Assembly (NCBI GenBank): GCA_963697285.1
Contig: CAVONI010000002.1
Coordinates: forward strand, 1-64,000
Direction of reading: 5' to 3'
From: JAEUQQ01 sp963697285
GTDB taxonomy: Bacteria > Acidobacteriota > Vicinamibacteria > Vicinamibacterales > JAFNAJ01
Length of the DNA stretch: 64,000 nt
The notes under the pieces are model-generated. The model did no database searches, was not told the DNA's origin, and saw only the letters and a list, made by a program, of their open reading frames with translations. A program made the translations under genes and the position numbers. Positions 1 to 13,205 of the stretch are shown in pieces; position 1 is the stretch's first letter, and every line of letters begins with the position of its first letter.

Positions 1-768
1 TGACGTCCAGGATCATCTCCACTCGGGCTTGTTGTTCGACTTGCGGAAGGCGTCGACGACGCGGAGGCGCTTGGCGTACTTCAGGGCCTTCTGCGACAGC
101 GTCTTGCGGCGCTCGTCGGCGTTCTTGTCGAGTTCCTCGCCGTATTTCTCGCGCAGTTCGCCGGCGAGGCGCTCGATGCTCACGCGGCGCAGCAGTTCCT
201 TGATCGCCTCGGCACCCATCTGCGCCTTGAACTTCGGCAGCGTGGTGCGGGGATCGGCCCACTCTTCGCGCTTCTTGCGGTACTGCTCCTCGTTGAGGAG
301 CTCGTTCTGCTTGAGGTCGGTGTCGCCGGGATCGATGACGACGTACGCCTCGAAATAGAGGATGCGCTCGAGATCGCGCAGGGTGATGTCGAGCAGGTGC
401 CCGATGCGGCTGGGCAGGCCCTTGAAGAACCAGACGTGGCTCACGGGCGTGGCCAGCGTGATGTGCCCGAGGCGCTCGCGCCGCACGCGTGCCTGCGTCA
501 CCTCGACGCCGCACTTGTCGCAGATCACGCCGCGGTGCTTCATCCGCTTGTACTTGCCGCAGAGGCACTCCCAGTCGGTGACCGGGCCGAAGATCTTCGC
601 GCAGAACAAGCCGTCGCGTTCGGGCTTGAACGTGCGGTAGTTGATCGTCTCCGGCTTCGTGACCTCACCGTGTGACCACGAGATGATCTTCTCTGGCGAC
701 GCGAGGCTGATGCGAATCGCGTCGAAATCCGACGTGAGCGCGTTGCGATTGTCGAAGCTGGGTCTCAT
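1..768 (-). CDS. rpoC: RNA polymerase beta' subunit, N-terminal part (frameshifted, cut by window edge)
   Basis: This is the start of the beta' subunit of RNA polymerase, which carries the catalytic centre and clamp of the core enzyme. The ATG at 768 opens a protein with the N-terminal zinc-binding cysteines C68, C70, C83 and C86 (CLCGKYKRM...CDKCGVEV), then the clamp region. The reading frame meets TGA at 13-15 just after NKPEW. Removing two bases (the CT at 17-18) lets the conserved continuation WMILDV read through to the edge. The stop is therefore most likely an indel error and the gene continues beyond position 1. It lies 146 bases downstream of rpoB and is surely cotranscribed with it. 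Identification is certain; the frameshift interpretation is inference. Confidence 0.96.
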
Positions 769-914
769 TTCAATCCTTCGTCGATGACGGGCTCGCCCCC
801 GTCGCGGCCGGCGGACGCGCTGGTCCGCACGAAAATGGAGCGGCCGCGTCGCGCCGTGCGCGACGGGCCGCCTCCACTATCGAGACGACCGACAGTCGTC
901 TCGCAGCGCTGGCG

Positions 915-5217
<4,303 letters not shown>

Positions 5218-5309
5218 GCTCGAACGAACCTCAGGTCCGATCCCCAGGGATCGGGCCGGACAGGATGGCCGCACGATACGCGCCCCGCGGCGGAGCGCGA
5301 AACAGACAC

Positions 5310-5340
5310 GGGGCCGCGGCCCCTTACCACGCTTGGTAAG
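5310..5340 (-). promoter_or_regulatory. rplL-rpoB intergenic hairpins (candidate attenuator or processing site)
   Basis: Two adjacent inverted repeats lie between the rplL stop and the rpoB start. The first is the 14-base palindrome GGGGCCGCGGCCCC at 5310-5323. The second is CTTACCA, loop CGCT, TGGTAAG at 5323-5340. In Escherichia coli the same junction holds an attenuator and an RNase III site, so a similar role is plausible here. No T-run follows on the minus strand, so it is not a classical terminator. The structures are visible; the function is inferred. Confidence 0.45.
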
Positions 5341-5373
5341 ACGCGCGCGACCCCGGATCCGTCGAAACGGGTC

Positions 5374-5763
5374 TTACTTGACGTCGACCTTCGCGCCGAC
5401 TTCCTCGAACTTCTTCTGCAGGGCCGCCGCCTCGTCCTTCGTGACGGCTTCCTTGACGGGCTTGGGCACGCTCTCGACGAGGTCCTTGGCTTCCTTCAGC
5501 CCGAGACCCGTCACTTCGCGGACGACCTTGATCACGTTGATCTTGTTCGCGCCGAAGTCGGTGAGGATGACGTTGAACTCGGTCTTCTCCTCGACGGCCG
5601 CCGCCGGCGCCCCGCCGCCCGCGCCCATCGGCATCGCCATCGGCATCGCCGCGGCGGCCGAGACGCCGAGTTCGGTCTCGAGGGTCTTGACGAGCCCCGA
5701 GAGTTCCATCACCGAGATGTTCTTGATGTAGTCCACCACTTGCTGCTGCGTGAGTTCGGCCAT
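5374..5763 (-). CDS. rplL: 50S ribosomal protein L7/L12
   Basis: Stalk protein L7/L12 of the large subunit, which recruits translational GTPases. The 129-residue length is typical. The N-terminal dimerisation domain (MAELTQQQVVDYIKNISVME) is followed by an Ala/Met/Gly-rich hinge at about 36-55, here with repeated PMAMPMGAGGG. The C-terminal domain then has the conserved EKTEFNVIL, KINVIKVVREVTGLGLKEAK and LVESVPKPVKE blocks. It follows rplJ by about 50 bases and precedes rpoB, as in nearly all bacteria. Nothing unusual apart from the methionine-rich hinge. Confidence 0.98.
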   Translation of the reverse strand: MAELTQQQVVDYIKNISVMELSGLVKTLETELGVSAAAAMPMAMPMGAGGGAPAAAVEEKTEFNVILTDFGANKINVIKVVREVTGLGLKEAKDLVESVPKPVKEAVTKDEAAALQKKFEEVGAKVDVK

Positions 5764-5814
5764 GATACGAATTCTCCTACCGGTCTGATGTCACTCGATG
5801 TCGTGCGGCGCGCG

Positions 5815-6348
5815 CTACGCGGCCCCGCCCTGCTTCTTCTGTTCCGCTTGCACGAGCACGCTCATGAGATCGCGCGGCACGGCGTTCAGCACCCTGACCA
5901 GCTGCGTCATCGGAGCCTGCAGCAGGAAGAGCAACTTCGCGTAGAGTTCCGGCTTGCCGGGCATGTTGGCGAGGTCGACGACCCCTGCGCCTTCGATGGC
6001 CTGGCCCTGCACGACCGCCGCCTTGATCTTCAGCGCGGGGGCGGTCTTGGCAAACGTGGTGAGCACCTTGGCCAGCGCGACCGGATCCTCCGCGCTGTAG
6101 GCCACCGCCGTTGTGCCCTCGAAATACGATTCGAGAGCCTCGAACCGGGTGCCCTTCAGCGCCCGCTTCGCCAATGTGTTCTTGACGACCTTGTACTCGG
6201 CTTTCGCGCCTCGCACCTGGCGACGCAACTCGGTGACCTCGGGAACCTTCAAGCCCCGGAAGTCCACCAGGATGGTCGCGTCGGCCGAGCCGAAGGCCTG
6301 CTCCAGCGCGTGGAGCTCGAGTTCCTTGTCTGCTCGTGTGACTGCCAT
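5815..6348 (-). CDS. rplJ: 50S ribosomal protein L10
   Basis: L10 anchors the L7/L12 dimers to the ribosome and, in many bacteria, represses its own operon by binding the leader. At 177 residues it has normal length. The N-terminal rRNA-binding domain includes ATILVDFRGLKVPEVTELRR and YKVVKNTLAKRAL; the C-terminal helix (about 140-177) binds L7/L12 dimers. It sits 9 bases after rplA and about 50 bases before rplL in the standard rplKAJL order. I did not identify an L10-binding leader with certainty. Confidence 0.97.
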   Translation of the reverse strand: MAVTRADKELELHALEQAFGSADATILVDFRGLKVPEVTELRRQVRGAKAEYKVVKNTLAKRALKGTRFEALESYFEGTTAVAYSAEDPVALAKVLTTFAKTAPALKIKAAVVQGQAIEGAGVVDLANMPGKPELYAKLLFLLQAPMTQLVRVLNAVPRDLMSVLVQAEQKKQGGAA

Positions 6349-6357
6349 GTTTGCGTC

Positions 6358-7062
6358 CTAGTGCTTCGCGCGCGCCTCGACGCTCGTCACGTCGATGCGG
6401 ATGCCGGGGCCCATGGTCGACGAGACCGTGAGCGTCTTGAGATACTTGCCCTTCGCCGCCGCGGGCTTTGCCTTGAACACACTCTCGACCAGCGCGTTCG
6501 CGTTGGCCAACAGGTCGCCCGTCGCGAACGACACCTTACCGATCGGCGCGTGGACGATCCCGGTCTTGTCGACCCGGAACTCCACCTTGCCGGCCTTGAT
6601 TTCGCGCACGGCCTTGGTGATGTCGGTCGTCACGGTGCCGGTCTTGGGGTTCGGCATCAAGCCGCGGGGCCCCAGCACCTTCCCGAGCCGTCCAACCGCG
6701 CGCATCATGTCGGGCGTGGCGACGACGGCATCGAAATCCGTCCAGCCGGCCGCGATCTTCTCGACCAGCTCCTCGCCACCCACGATGTCGGCGCCTGCCT
6801 CGTGCGCATCCTTCTGCTTGTCGGCGTTGGCGATCACCAACACCGTCTTGGTCGTGCCGAGCCCGTGCGGCAGCACGACCGTGCCGCGCACCATCTGGTC
6901 GGCGTACTTGGGATCGACACCGAGGCGCAACGCCATCTCGACGGTTTCGTCGAACTTGACGTACTTGATCTTCTGGATGAGCGGGATCGCCTCGTCGAGC
7001 GAGTAGTCGCGATCCGCCACCGAAGCCCGCGCCGCAGTGAACTTCTTGCCGGCTTTGGCCAT
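6358..7062 (-). CDS. rplA: 50S ribosomal protein L1
   Basis: L1 forms the mobile L1 stalk near the E site and represses the L11-L1 genes in many bacteria. I take the ATG at 7062 (MAKAGKKFTAARASVADRDY), which has a good GGAGGT ribosome-binding site just upstream; the open frame runs further upstream but that part does not resemble L1. The 234-residue product has the family blocks VVLPHGLGTTKTVLVIA and MPNPKTGTVT. An unusually long spacer of about 214 bases with two strong palindromes separates it from rplK. Confidence 0.97.
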   Translation of the reverse strand: MAKAGKKFTAARASVADRDYSLDEAIPLIQKIKYVKFDETVEMALRLGVDPKYADQMVRGTVVLPHGLGTTKTVLVIANADKQKDAHEAGADIVGGEELVEKIAAGWTDFDAVVATPDMMRAVGRLGKVLGPRGLMPNPKTGTVTTDITKAVREIKAGKVEFRVDKTGIVHAPIGKVSFATGDLLANANALVESVFKAKPAAAKGKYLKTLTVSSTMGPGIRIDVTSVEARAKH

Positions 7063-7189
7063 GGACACCTCCGTGGTACCAACGGGCGCGTCGCTCGCAC
7101 CCTCCCACGCCTTCACGCGCTCACCGCGCGGCCGCAGCCGCCCCGTGAGCACTGGATCGGGCACCGACACGGCACCCGAACTTCCTGCG

Positions 7190-7276
7190 GGCCGCACGCG
7201 ACGTGCGGCCGTGACATCCTTCCCGTCGGTTCGCCTTGCACACCGGGCCCGTCACGGGCCGCACGGCGTGCGGCCC
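7190..7276. repeat. Two GC-rich palindromes between rplK and rplA
   Basis: The rplK-rplA spacer holds two related inverted repeats. One is GGCCGCAC, loop GCGAC, GTGCGGCC at 7190-7210. The other is GGGCCGCAC, loop GGC, GTGCGGCCC at 7256-7276. The second is followed by CTAC, so the rplK stop codon (TAG on the minus strand, 7277-7279) lies directly against it. The same core, GGGCCGCAC...GTGCGGCCCCTAC, recurs at about 51831 and 52084, which suggests a dispersed REP-like family. They could stabilise the rplK message end or attenuate transcription. Confidence 0.6.
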
Positions 7277-7702
7277 CTACGAGAGGACGTCGAGTCCCAT
7301 CGACCGCGCCGTCCCCGACACCGTCTTGACCGCCGAGGCCAGGCTGTCGGTGTTCAGGTCGGGCATCTTCTGCCTGGCGATCTCCTCGACCTGCTTCAGC
7401 GTCACCGTGCCGACCTTCGTCTTGTTCGGCTCGGCCGACCCCTTCGCCAGGTTCGCCGCGCGCTTGAGCAACACCGCGGCGGGCGGCGTCTTCAACACGA
7501 ACGTGTACGACCGGTCGGCGTAGATCGTCACCAGCACGGGGATGATCAGGCCGTCTTGACCGGCAGTCTTCGCGTTGAAGTTCTTGCAGAAGTCCATGAT
7601 GTTCACGCCGTGCGGGCCGAGGGCCGTGCCGACGGGCGGAGCCGGGGTCGCCTTGCCGGCGGTGATCTGGAGCTTCACGACTGCTTGAATCTTCTTGGCC
7701 AT
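7277..7702 (-). CDS. rplK: 50S ribosomal protein L11
   Basis: L11 forms the GTPase-associated centre with 23S rRNA and L10 and is needed for RelA activation. The 141-residue length is standard. The N-terminal domain begins MAKKIQAVVKLQITAGKATP and includes PPVGTALGPHGVNIMDFCK; the C-terminal RNA-binding domain carries KTPPAAVLLKRAA and the conserved TVSGTARSMGL. It starts 9 bases after nusG, giving the usual secE-nusG-rplK arrangement. Its stop codon abuts a REP-like palindrome. Confidence 0.98.
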   Translation of the reverse strand: MAKKIQAVVKLQITAGKATPAPPVGTALGPHGVNIMDFCKNFNAKTAGQDGLIIPVLVTIYADRSYTFVLKTPPAAVLLKRAANLAKGSAEPNKTKVGTVTLKQVEEIARQKMPDLNTDSLASAVKTVSGTARSMGLDVLS

Positions 7703-7711
7703 CTCTCGTCC

Positions 7712-8257
7712 CTACAACTTCTCGACTGCTTTGAAATCCAGTTCGACCGGCGTGGCGCGTCCGAAAATGGTCACCATCACCTTGAGCGTCTGCTTCTCCT
7801 GGTTGACCTCTTCCACGACCCCGTTGAAGCTCGAGAACGGCCCCTCGTTGATCTGGACCTGGTCGCCCTTCTCGAGGTTGACGGTCGGCGGCGCGCTGGC
7901 CTGCAACTGTCCTTCGAGGATCTGCTTGACCTCGTCGTGTGACATCGGCGTCGGCTTCACGCCGGCGCCCACGAACCCGGTGACCTTCGGCGTGTTCTTG
8001 ACCACGTGCCACGCTTCGTCGGTCATCGCCATCTCGACGAAGATGTAGCCGGGGAACACCCGCCGGCTGGCCACGATCTGCTTGCTGCCCCGCTTCTCGT
8101 ACACCTGCTCGGTCGGGATGAGCACCTCGCCGATGGCGTCCTGCAGGCCGTAGGCCTGCGCACGCTGCTTCAGCGAGTCCGACACCTTCTTCTCGAAGCC
8201 CGAGTAGGTGTGGACGATGTACCAGCTCTTGTCCGACTTGTCGGCGACGTCGGTCAT
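7712..8257 (-). CDS. nusG: Transcription termination/antitermination protein NusG
   Basis: NusG binds the RNA polymerase clamp and links elongation to Rho and the ribosome. The start is the ATG at 8257 (MTDVADKSDKSWYIVHTYSG), which overlaps the secE stop by one base (TGATG). The 181-residue protein has the NGN domain (WYIVHTYSGFEKKV, RRVFPGYIFVEM, VGAGVKPTPM) and a C-terminal KOW domain (EKGDQVQINEGPFSSFNG). The length and operon position with secE are typical. Longer in-frame starts upstream run through secE and are not credible. Confidence 0.97.
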   Translation of the reverse strand: MTDVADKSDKSWYIVHTYSGFEKKVSDSLKQRAQAYGLQDAIGEVLIPTEQVYEKRGSKQIVASRRVFPGYIFVEMAMTDEAWHVVKNTPKVTGFVGAGVKPTPMSHDEVKQILEGQLQASAPPTVNLEKGDQVQINEGPFSSFNGVVEEVNQEKQTLKVMVTIFGRATPVELDFKAVEKL

Positions 8258-8496
8258 CACGCCCCCAACGTCCGGAAGATCCAGCCCACGACGCGGTTGA
8301 GCCCCATGTCGACGAGCCAGAGATACACCCCGAAGAACACCGACGTGATGATGACCACCACCGTCGTGGCGTACACCTCGCGGCGCGACGGCCACGAGAC
8401 GCGCTTCATCTCGTTGCGGACGTCGGTGAGGAAGGCGCGAGAGCGCTGCCACCACCCGGCAGACGTATCCTTGACGGTTTCGATCGTCGTCGACAT
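8257..8496 (-). CDS. secE: Preprotein translocase subunit SecE
   Basis: Small essential clamp subunit of the SecYEG channel. I choose the ATG at 8496 (MSTTIETVKDTSAGW), giving 79 residues with one transmembrane segment. The conserved amphipathic stretch before the membrane helix, DVRNEMKRVSWPSRREVY, is diagnostic; the helix follows (ATTVVVIITSVFFGVYLWLV). It is translationally coupled to nusG and preceded by tRNA-Trp and rpmG, the order common in many phyla. Single-helix SecE proteins of this length are usual outside enterics. Confidence 0.95.
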   Translation of the reverse strand: MSTTIETVKDTSAGWWQRSRAFLTDVRNEMKRVSWPSRREVYATTVVVIITSVFFGVYLWLVDMGLNRVVGWIFRTLGA

Positions 8497-8605
8497 GACT
8501 CGAAGCATTGAACCCGGCGACCGGGACTGGCGCGCACACACCCGTGTGACGCCGCTCGATCGCGGGCCGCTGGTTCAGCGGGAACCAGCGGGGGAAGAAC
8601 CTTGG

Positions 8606-8678
8606 CAGGCCAGGAGGGACTCGAACCCCCAACACCCGGTTTTGGAGACCGGTACTCTACCAGTTGAGCTACTGGCCT
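8606..8678 (-). tRNA. trnW: tRNA-Trp (anticodon CCA)
   Basis: The minus strand folds into a full cloverleaf: acceptor stem AGGCCAG / CTGGCCT with discriminator G, D-arm GCTCAACTGGTAGAG, anticodon loop CTCCAAA and T-arm GGGGGTTCGAGTCCCTC. The anticodon is CCA. A 3' CCA is not encoded. It lies between rpmG and secE, a widespread position for this tRNA. Confidence 0.97.
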
Positions 8679-8690
8679 GTGTGAACGGCG

Positions 8691-8840
8691 TTACTTGCTC
8701 TCCTTGTGGACCTTGTGCGAACGGCAGAAGCGGCAGTATTTCTTGATCTCGAGCTTCTCGGTCTGCTTCTTCTTGTTCCGCGTCGTGTTGTAGTTCCGAC
8801 GCTTGCACTCGGTGCACGCGAGCGTGACGAGGTCGCGCAT
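8691..8840 (-). CDS. rpmG: 50S ribosomal protein L33
   Basis: A 49-residue ribosomal protein between tuf and tRNA-Trp. The product begins MRDLVTLACTECKRRNYNTT and ends HKVHKESK. It carries the zinc-ribbon cysteines C9, C12, C36 and C39, so it is the zinc-binding (C+) form of L33. The basic segment RNKKKQTEKLEIKKYC is characteristic of the family. The ATG at 8840 gives the standard length. The order tuf-rpmG-tRNA-Trp-secE-nusG is a well conserved neighbourhood. Confidence 0.97.
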   Translation of the reverse strand: MRDLVTLACTECKRRNYNTTRNKKKQTEKLEIKKYCRFCRSHKVHKESK

Positions 8841-8875
8841 GTGCGGCTCCTACCCTGTCGCCGCCGACACGCCGT

Positions 8876-8898
8876 CCCCCGGAGCCCGGCTCCGGGGG
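8876..8898 (-). terminator. Strong hairpin after tuf
   Basis: A perfect 10-base-pair stem, CCCCCGGAGC / GCTCCGGGGG, with a 3-base loop lies about 25 bases downstream of the tuf stop and before rpmG. No T-run follows on the minus strand, so it may act as a pause, a partial terminator or an RNA-stabilising end rather than a full intrinsic terminator. Confidence 0.5.
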
Positions 8899-8922
8899 CA
8901 CGTCGGCGCGGCGTGACCGTTG

Positions 8923-10122
<1,200 letters not shown>

Positions 10123-10162
10123 CGTGGACCGTTCCTCGCGCGTTCGGCGCGTCTAGTTAGTG

Positions 10163-10239
<77 letters not shown>

Positions 10240-10291
10240 CCGTGCCGTGATACCTGAGTGCTCCGACCCGGAACCCTAAATCAGAACGTCG

Positions 10292-10366
10292 TGGAGCGGG
10301 AGACGGGGATCGAACCCGCGACCAACAGCTTGGAAGGCTGAGACTCTACCACTGAGTTACTCCCGC
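10292..10366 (-). tRNA. trnG-TCC: tRNA-Gly (anticodon TCC)
   Basis: Minus-strand cloverleaf with acceptor GCGGGAG / CTCCCGC, discriminator T and encoded CCA. The anticodon arm CAGCCTTCCAAGCTG reads TCC. It belongs to the Thr-Tyr-Gly-Thr-tuf cluster. Confidence 0.97.
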
Positions 10367-10515
10367 TCTCTGCGTGCTAGCCGACCGTCGAATCTGCCCC
10401 CCCGTCGTGCTGCCACGCCCTGCCAAGCTTTCTTCCACCCCGGACCGCCCGGCACTGCGCCAGCGCGATGTCTGCTTCCAGCGTCCCTGACGCTCCCGTG
10501 CGATCCAGGTCGAAC

Positions 10516-10602
10516 TGGTGGCGAGGGGAGGATTCGAACCTCCGAAGGCGCTGGGCCGACAGATTTACAGTCTGTTGCGTTTGACCGCTCCGCAACCTCG
10601 CC
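10516..10602 (-). tRNA. trnY-GTA: tRNA-Tyr (anticodon GTA)
   Basis: Minus-strand class II tRNA with a long variable arm, acceptor GGCGAGG / CCTCGCC, discriminator A and encoded CCA. The anticodon arm CAGACTGTAAATCTG reads GTA. Its position between tRNA-Thr(TGT) and tRNA-Gly is the classical one. Confidence 0.97.
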
Positions 10603-10692
10603 ACACATCGCAGCGTGCGACCATCCAGCGCCGCGCACTGCGTTCTTGCCGCTGCGCGCCGCTAACTGCTGCAAACACGCACGCTTACTGTT

Positions 10693-10768
10693 TGGAGCTG
10701 GCGAAGGGATTTGAACCCCCGACCTGCTGATTACAAATCAGCTGCTCTACCGACTGAGCTACGCCAGC
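10693..10768 (-). tRNA. trnT-TGT: tRNA-Thr (anticodon TGT)
   Basis: Minus-strand cloverleaf with acceptor GCTGGCG / CGCCAGC, discriminator T and encoded CCA. The anticodon arm CTGATTTGTAATCAG reads TGT. It is the first tRNA of the cluster and directly follows a candidate promoter. Confidence 0.97.
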
Positions 10769-10781
10769 CGACAAACCGACA

Positions 10782-10810
10782 GTTGTAGCACAGGGTGTGC
10801 CATTCCGCAA
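10782..10810 (-). promoter_or_regulatory. Candidate promoter of the tRNA-tuf operon
   Basis: On the minus strand a -35-like TTGCGG (10805-10810) and a -10-like TACAAC (10782-10787) are separated by exactly 17 bases. Transcription would start near 10775, about 7 bases before tRNA-Thr(TGT). The -35 match is weak (3 of 6), but spacing and position fit a stable-RNA promoter. Confidence 0.45.
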
Positions 10811-10828
10811 CCCCCTGACCCGCCCCGC

Positions 10829-11614
10829 CTACGTCTTTCGCACCCCGCGACGCTGCCGCACCGCCTCGAACAACACCACCGCAGACGCCGCGCTCACGTT
10901 CAGGCTCCCCACCTGGCCCGCCATCGGAATCCGCGCGAGGTGATCGCAGCGGTCGCGCACCAGGCGGCGCATCCCCGTCCCCTCGGCCCCGACGACCAAC
11001 GCCGTGGGCCCCGTGAAGTCGAGCGCGTCGTACGCGTCCGTCGCGTCGCCAGCCAGGCCGGTGACCCACACGCCGGCATGCTGCAGCTCCGTGATGGCCC
11101 GCGCGATGTTCACCACGCTGGCCAACCGCACGTGCGACGAAGCCCCCGCCGACGCCTTGGCCACCACACCGCTCATCGGCGCCGAATGGCGCGTCTGCCG
11201 GATGACGCCATCAGCCCCGGCGGCATCGGCATTGCGCAGGATCGCCCCGAAGTTCTGCGGATCCTCGATGCCGTCGAGCACCAGGATCAACGCGGGCCCC
11301 CTCGCGGCCGCCACCAGGCTCGCCGGCGTCCAGTCGTCACGAGGCGGCCCGACCTCGGCAGCCACGCCCTGGTGCACCGCCCCGCGCGTCAGCCGGTCGA
11401 GTTCGTCAAGGTCGACGAACCTGACCTCGATCCCCCGTGCGTCGGCATCGCGCGCAATCTCGCCGAGCCGCGCCGCCAGTGATGGTGCCACCTCGCCAAC
11501 GCTGCCACGCGCGTGCGCCCCCAGCACGCCCAGCCCGCGCGCGCCAATCGTCACGGCCTGCGTCCGCCCCGACCGCAGCGCCTCGAGCACGGGGTTCACG
11601 CCGAAGACCAGCAT
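10829..11614 (-). CDS. rlmB: TrmH/SpoU-family 23S rRNA 2'-O-methyltransferase
   Basis: RlmB-type SPOUT methyltransferase, which in E. coli methylates the ribose of G2251 in 23S rRNA. The 261-residue protein opens with the substrate-binding domain (MLVFGVNPVLEALRSGRTQA). The SPOUT domain follows, with the trefoil-knot motifs DGIEDPQNFGAILRNADAAG, VVGAEGTGMRRLV and IPMAGQVGSLNVSAASAV. It starts 3 bases after gltX and is probably cotranscribed with it. The domain family is clear; RlmB rather than another TrmH paralogue is inferred from the N-terminal domain and the length. Confidence 0.9.
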   Translation of the reverse strand: MLVFGVNPVLEALRSGRTQAVTIGARGLGVLGAHARGSVGEVAPSLAARLGEIARDADARGIEVRFVDLDELDRLTRGAVHQGVAAEVGPPRDDWTPASLVAAARGPALILVLDGIEDPQNFGAILRNADAAGADGVIRQTRHSAPMSGVVAKASAGASSHVRLASVVNIARAITELQHAGVWVTGLAGDATDAYDALDFTGPTALVVGAEGTGMRRLVRDRCDHLARIPMAGQVGSLNVSAASAVVLFEAVRQRRGVRKT

Positions 11615-11617
11615 CGG

Positions 11618-13126
11618 CTACACCAGCCCTGCCACGGCCGCGACGAACGACGCCGCCCGGTCGCGCACGCTCATCACCCGTGCCAGCCCACAGCCTTCCG
11701 GCAGCAACGCGCCACGCTCGATTGCCGGGACGGCCAGGTCGAGTTCCATGCCGCTCACGTCGCCCGTGATGGCCACGCGCATCGGATGGAACAACGCTTT
11801 CCCTTTCTGTCCCGTCCGCGCCCGCACCCGACCCGCCAGCGCCCGGAAGGCCTCGCGATCGCCCAGTGGACCCGACACGGCCGCCTCGTCTGCCAGCGCG
11901 GCGACGACCTCGAAGACGCCGGGCTCCTGCAACTCGGCCCGGATGTCGTCTCGCGCCACCGCGCCCGGCGCGTCGAACGCGAACAGGAATCCCAGCCGCT
12001 GCGGCAGCTCGTCGAGCCGATCCACCGAGCCCGCTGCCAACCCGACCATGTCGGCGAGAAACGCCATCGCCTCGTCCGTGATCGCCGCCTGCACGACCCC
12101 GGCCCGCTCGAAATACGGGCGCGACAGCACCGCCAGCCGCATCGGGTCGGCCACCTTGATGTAGTGGCGATTCACCCACGCGAGCTTGCCGGTGTCGAAC
12201 ACGCCGGCGCTCTTGCCCACGTCCTCGAGCCTGAAGCGCGCCGCCAACTCGCGCGCCGGCAGGATCTCGTCTCCCTCTCCGGGCGACCACCCGATCAACG
12301 CCAGGTAGTTCACGAGCGCCTCCGGGAGAATCCCCCCGGCGCGGAACTCCGACACCGACGTCGCGCCGTGCCGCTTCGACAGCGGCGCGTGGTCTGGCCC
12401 GAGCACCAGTGACAGGTGCGCGAACGTCGGCGGCGTGTAGCCGAACGCCCGGTACAGCAGCACCTGCCGCGGCGTGTTCGACACGTGATCCTCACCGCGA
12501 ATCACGTGCGTCACCCCCATCAGCGCGTCGTCAACGACTACGGCGAAGTTGTAGGCGGGACGCCCGTCAGAACGGATGATGACCGGGTCACCGATCACGT
12601 CGGTGTGGAACACCACGTGACCCCGCACCACGTCGTCGAACGCCACGTCGCCCACCGGCTGGACCTTGAACCGGAGGGCGGCGACCTCGCCCCCGGCCAG
12701 CCGTGCCGCGGCCTCGTCGGCCGGCACCTCGCGGCATCGCCCGGAGTACTTCGGCGGCTCACCGGCGGTCATGGCCGCCTTCCGCTCGGCATCGAGCTGC
12801 TCGGGCGAGCAGAAGCAGGGGTAGGCATCGCCCTGGGCCACCAACCGTTCCGCATGTTCACGGTAGAGGTGGAGCCGCTCCGACTGCCGATACGGACCCA
12901 CCGCCCCGCCAGCACCCGGCCCTTCGTCCCACGTCAGCCCGAGCCACCGCAGGTCGTCGAGGATGCTCGCCTCCGACACCGTCGTGGAACGCTCCGCATC
13001 CGTGTCTTCGATGCGCAGGATCAGCGTGCCTCCCTGTCCACGGGCCAGCAGCCAGTTGAACAACGCCGTGCGAGCGTTGCCGACGTGCAGGTGGCCGGTC
13101 GGGCTGGGAGCGAAACGCAGGCGCAT
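11618..13126 (-). CDS. gltX: Glutamyl-tRNA synthetase
   Basis: Class I synthetase charging tRNA-Glu. The 502-residue product starts MRLRFAPSPTGHLHVGNART, where HVGN is the HIGH signature. The KMSKS equivalent is LSKRHGA in PLSKRHGATSVSEF. The order of catalytic domain and C-terminal anticodon-binding helices and the length match the family. A perfect TATAAT lies about 50 bases upstream. It is followed by rlmB with a 3-base gap. Whether it is discriminating or not (Asp/Glu specificity) cannot be told from motifs alone. Confidence 0.97.
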   Translation of the reverse strand: MRLRFAPSPTGHLHVGNARTALFNWLLARGQGGTLILRIEDTDAERSTTVSEASILDDLRWLGLTWDEGPGAGGAVGPYRQSERLHLYREHAERLVAQGDAYPCFCSPEQLDAERKAAMTAGEPPKYSGRCREVPADEAAARLAGGEVAALRFKVQPVGDVAFDDVVRGHVVFHTDVIGDPVIIRSDGRPAYNFAVVVDDALMGVTHVIRGEDHVSNTPRQVLLYRAFGYTPPTFAHLSLVLGPDHAPLSKRHGATSVSEFRAGGILPEALVNYLALIGWSPGEGDEILPARELAARFRLEDVGKSAGVFDTGKLAWVNRHYIKVADPMRLAVLSRPYFERAGVVQAAITDEAMAFLADMVGLAAGSVDRLDELPQRLGFLFAFDAPGAVARDDIRAELQEPGVFEVVAALADEAAVSGPLGDREAFRALAGRVRARTGQKGKALFHPMRVAITGDVSGMELDLAVPAIERGALLPEGCGLARVMSVRDRAASFVAAVAGLV

Positions 13127-13178
13127 GAGCAGGAGACGGGGGACCTTGCCAGACGGCGAGCGTCCGGGGGAACTGTGG

Positions 13179-13184
13179 ATTATA
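13179..13184 (-). promoter_or_regulatory. gltX: Candidate -10 element for gltX
   Basis: A perfect TATAAT on the minus strand lies in the 79-base gap between ispF and gltX, about 50 bases before the gltX ATG. No convincing -35 is present at 17-18 bases, so this would be a -10-driven promoter or need an activator. Confidence 0.4.
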
Positions 13185-13205
13185 GGGGATCACCCCGCCC
13201 GGCCG

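Noticed and set aside
13..15. TGA in rpoC as a possible selenocysteine codon, given selA in the window
   Set aside because: The frame after the TGA does not continue RpoC; a two-base shift does, so it is a frameshift and not recoding.
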